NCBI GenBank assembly: GCA_036338025.1
Contig: JAYZDB010000308.1
Location: 1 to 17,056 of the forward strand
Length of the DNA stretch: 17,056 nucleotides
Reading direction: 5' to 3'
From: JAYZDB01 sp036338025
GTDB taxonomy: Bacteria > Planctomycetota > UBA1135 > UBA2386
Within the stretch, counting starts at the first letter, position 1; each line of letters opens with the position of its first letter. The position numbers and the translations under genes were made by a program. The notes beneath the pieces were generated by a model. That model searched no databases. It saw nothing but the letters and a program-made list of their open reading frames with translations, and was not told the DNA's origin. Shown here piece after piece: positions 15,615-17,056 of this stretch.

Positions 15615-17056
15615 CTAGCGTTGACCGACCTTCGATGTGCCGCCTCGTGTTACGGCGATGCCCAGCGTGTTCACGCTCGGGTCGAGGACGTAATACTGGT
15701 GGTGCACCTTCAGGCCAAAGTAGGCCGGAACGTTCGGGACCGGGAACGTCACCTGGCCCTTGCCCTGGGAATCGAGAGCGATGCCGAGCGCGTAGTCCGG
15801 GGAGACGAGAAGGTCACAACCCGATGCACCCAAGGGCGCCAGGGAGAAAGGCAGCGCTCCGCCGCCCCAAACGGTGTTGGAGATTCCGTTCAAGAGTGTT
15901 GCGGGTGCGTTTGCGCGGCCTTGTTCGATGGTGACATCGAATGAGTGCCCGATTTCCGGCAGCCCATCATTGCTCAGGAGTGGTACGGCATTGCCACCGC
16001 CCCCTGCACACAGGACCCGGAAACTCGACCTCGAGACGAGACCCGAACGGGCGAACGCCCCGGAGCCCATCGGTGGGCGTCGCCAGAACGCGATGCCGCT
16101 CGCCCCGCTAGACACGTTGGCCAGGTACGTGGTTGCCGCCGAGTGATCGACCGACACGTAGAAGTTGCCAGCGGGGACACTGACGCTGATATTGGATCGG
16201 TAGAACCCCGGCGTTGTTCCGATCGTTATCGTTCCAGATGCCAGTGGTGAGGTCGATGGCATACCACTGCCAGTGTCAGCGTAGATCGCGGTCTGCACGG
16301 TGACGGGTGACGAGCCAGTCGCATCGGAGTAGACCTCGAAGCCGGTGACTGTGCGAGCCGTCGAGTTGATGACCTGATAGGCATACTCATTGGCCGCCGT
16401 CGTGTTGGTCAGTGTGCCGCCGGTCGAGTTGTTGGATACGCAGAAGGACGGACCCTTGCCGGTGCCTTGACAGCCGTTACCAAAGATCGTGAAGGTCGCA
16501 GCGTTGGGGTTGGTCCGCTTGGGGTAGGGCAGTTTGCGCTTGAGGGCCGCCTTTTCGAGGTCGAGGTAGTTCGGCGTGCCGTTGTTGAGGTTGCCATCAT
16601 CGTCATCCACGATGAACACCTCGCGCACCGCGTTCGGCTGGTTGGTGGCGTCCGCTGCGATCGAAGGGATGACGATCTTCTCGGCGATCGCTGGGCCAGC
16701 AGTGCTGCCGTGGGTAACGATCAGGTTCTTGCGGAGATCCCAGGCCCAACCCATCCAGGTCTGGCCTTGCTGGTGGACTCCACCGCCGGCCGGATAGGTA
16801 AGGGTGTTGTTACCGGTCCGGATGCCGTTGGTCGTGCCGGTCCTAAAGCCAGCTCCGAGTTCAGGCTGACCCGAACGATACAGCCCGAGCAGATCGCCCC
16901 AGCCCTCCGACAGACCATCGGTCTGCGAGATGCCACCGAACACAGCGTCGAGGCCGTGACCCCACTCGTGCACGATTACGGTCTGGAAGGCGGTCATGTT
17001 GCAGCCACCGCCAGCGGTGTAGAAGTTGATCGTGTTGCTGGTGTAGTAGGCGTTGC
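15615..17056 (-). CDS. Secreted HExxH zinc metallopeptidase, fungalysin-like, N-terminus outside window
   Basis: The frame is open to the right edge, so the gene is 5'-truncated and the in-frame ATG at 16997 is internal (the preceding 19 codons read NAYYTSN...AGGGCN). Counting from that ATG, HEWGH at 10-14 supplies two zinc ligands and the catalytic Glu, and E31 in SEGWGD is the likely third ligand, as in gluzincins of the M36 (fungalysin) type. NGTPNY (138-143) and YLDLEKAALKRK close the catalytic part. A beta-rich domain (about 195-330, with APxGNFYVSVDHSA-like strands) follows. A C-terminal domain (about 355-455) has SLAPLGASGCDLLVSPDYA and GQVTFPVPN, a pattern I associate with large secreted planctomycete proteins. 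An extracellular protease role is well supported; its substrate is unknown. It ends before a strong terminator. Confidence 0.88.
   Translation of the reverse strand, partial: NAYYTSNTINFYTAGGGCNMTAFQTVIVHEWGHGLDAVFGGISQTDGLSEGWGDLLGLYRSGQPELGAGFRTGTTNGIRTGNNTLTYPAGGGVHQQGQTWMGWAWDLRKNLIVTHGSTAGPAIAEKIVIPSIAADATNQPNAVREVFIVDDDDGNLNNGTPNYLDLEKAALKRKLPYPKRTNPNAATFTIFGNGCQGTGKGPSFCVSNNSTGGTLTNTTAANEYAYQVINSTARTVTGFEVYSDATGSSPVTVQTAIYADTGSGMPSTSPLASGTITIGTTPGFYRSNISVSVPAGNFYVSVDHSAATTYLANVSSGASGIAFWRRPPMGSGAFARSGLVSRSSFRVLCAGGGGNAVPLLSNDGLPEIGHSFDVTIEQGRANAPATLLNGISNTVWGGGALPFSLAPLGASGCDLLVSPDYALGIALDSQGKGQVTFPVPNVPAYFGLKVHHQYYVLDPSVNTLGIAVTRGGTSKVGQR

Noticed and set aside
1..17056. CRISPR arrays, tRNA genes, insertion sequences and att sites
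   Set aside because: No regularly spaced repeats, cloverleaf-like segments, transposase motifs or paired terminal repeats were seen on either strand.

Overview
The window is high-GC bacterial DNA (roughly 60% G+C by eye). It is dense with exported proteins: at least five probable lipoproteins, a TonB-dependent outer-membrane receptor, a formylglycine-type sulfatase, two secreted zinc peptidases, an FG-GAP/UnbV protein paired with a TPR protein, and an SGNH hydrolase with a TPR-like insertion. This mix, together with the C-terminal domain of the metallopeptidase at the right edge, points to a member of the Planctomycetota, probably an aquatic one. The assignment is an inference from gene content; no rRNA or tRNA gene was seen.

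Layout. At the left edge, a possible last piece of a plus-strand gene (3-101) converges on a minus-strand block. That block reads, from its 5' end: a 442-residue membrane-anchored protein (6300-4972), an FtsX/MacB-type ABC permease (4958-3789), a DUF1499 lipoprotein (3778-3314), a DUF3592-like membrane protein (3307-2453), an FG-GAP/UnbV (CRTAC1-type) lipoprotein (2374-701) and a TPR lipoprotein (704-75). Gaps are 6-78 bp, or overlaps of a few bases, so the block may be one operon. A PA-domain M28 peptidase (6556-8142) runs the other way from a 255-bp divergent gap that holds no gene and no promoter I can support. Next, on the minus strand, come a LolD-type ATPase (9796-9059) and a ZnuA-like substrate-binding lipoprotein (9062-8148), overlapping through TTGA. 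A sulfatase (9863-11245, plus) is divergent from the ATPase and convergent with a TonB-dependent receptor (13435-11279, minus). A small DUF4440/SnoaL-like lipoprotein (13935-13507, minus) precedes the receptor. Then come an SGNH hydrolase (14028-15548, plus), a strong intrinsic terminator serving the minus strand (15548-15590), and an HExxH metallopeptidase (15615 to the right edge, minus) whose N-terminus lies outside the window.

How the genes may work together. The most notable assembly is the ATPase, ZnuA-like lipoprotein, FtsX-type permease and 442-residue protein. A cluster-A-1 (zinc/manganese) type binding protein is normally paired with a ZnuB/ZnuC importer. Here the only ABC parts nearby are of the MacB/LolCDE mechanotransmission class, and the binding protein appears to have lost two of its four metal ligands. 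This could be an undescribed four-part envelope ABC system, now split by the reverse-oriented M28 gene. The sulfatase, the peptidases and the TonB receptor suggest scavenging of sulfated glycans and proteins.
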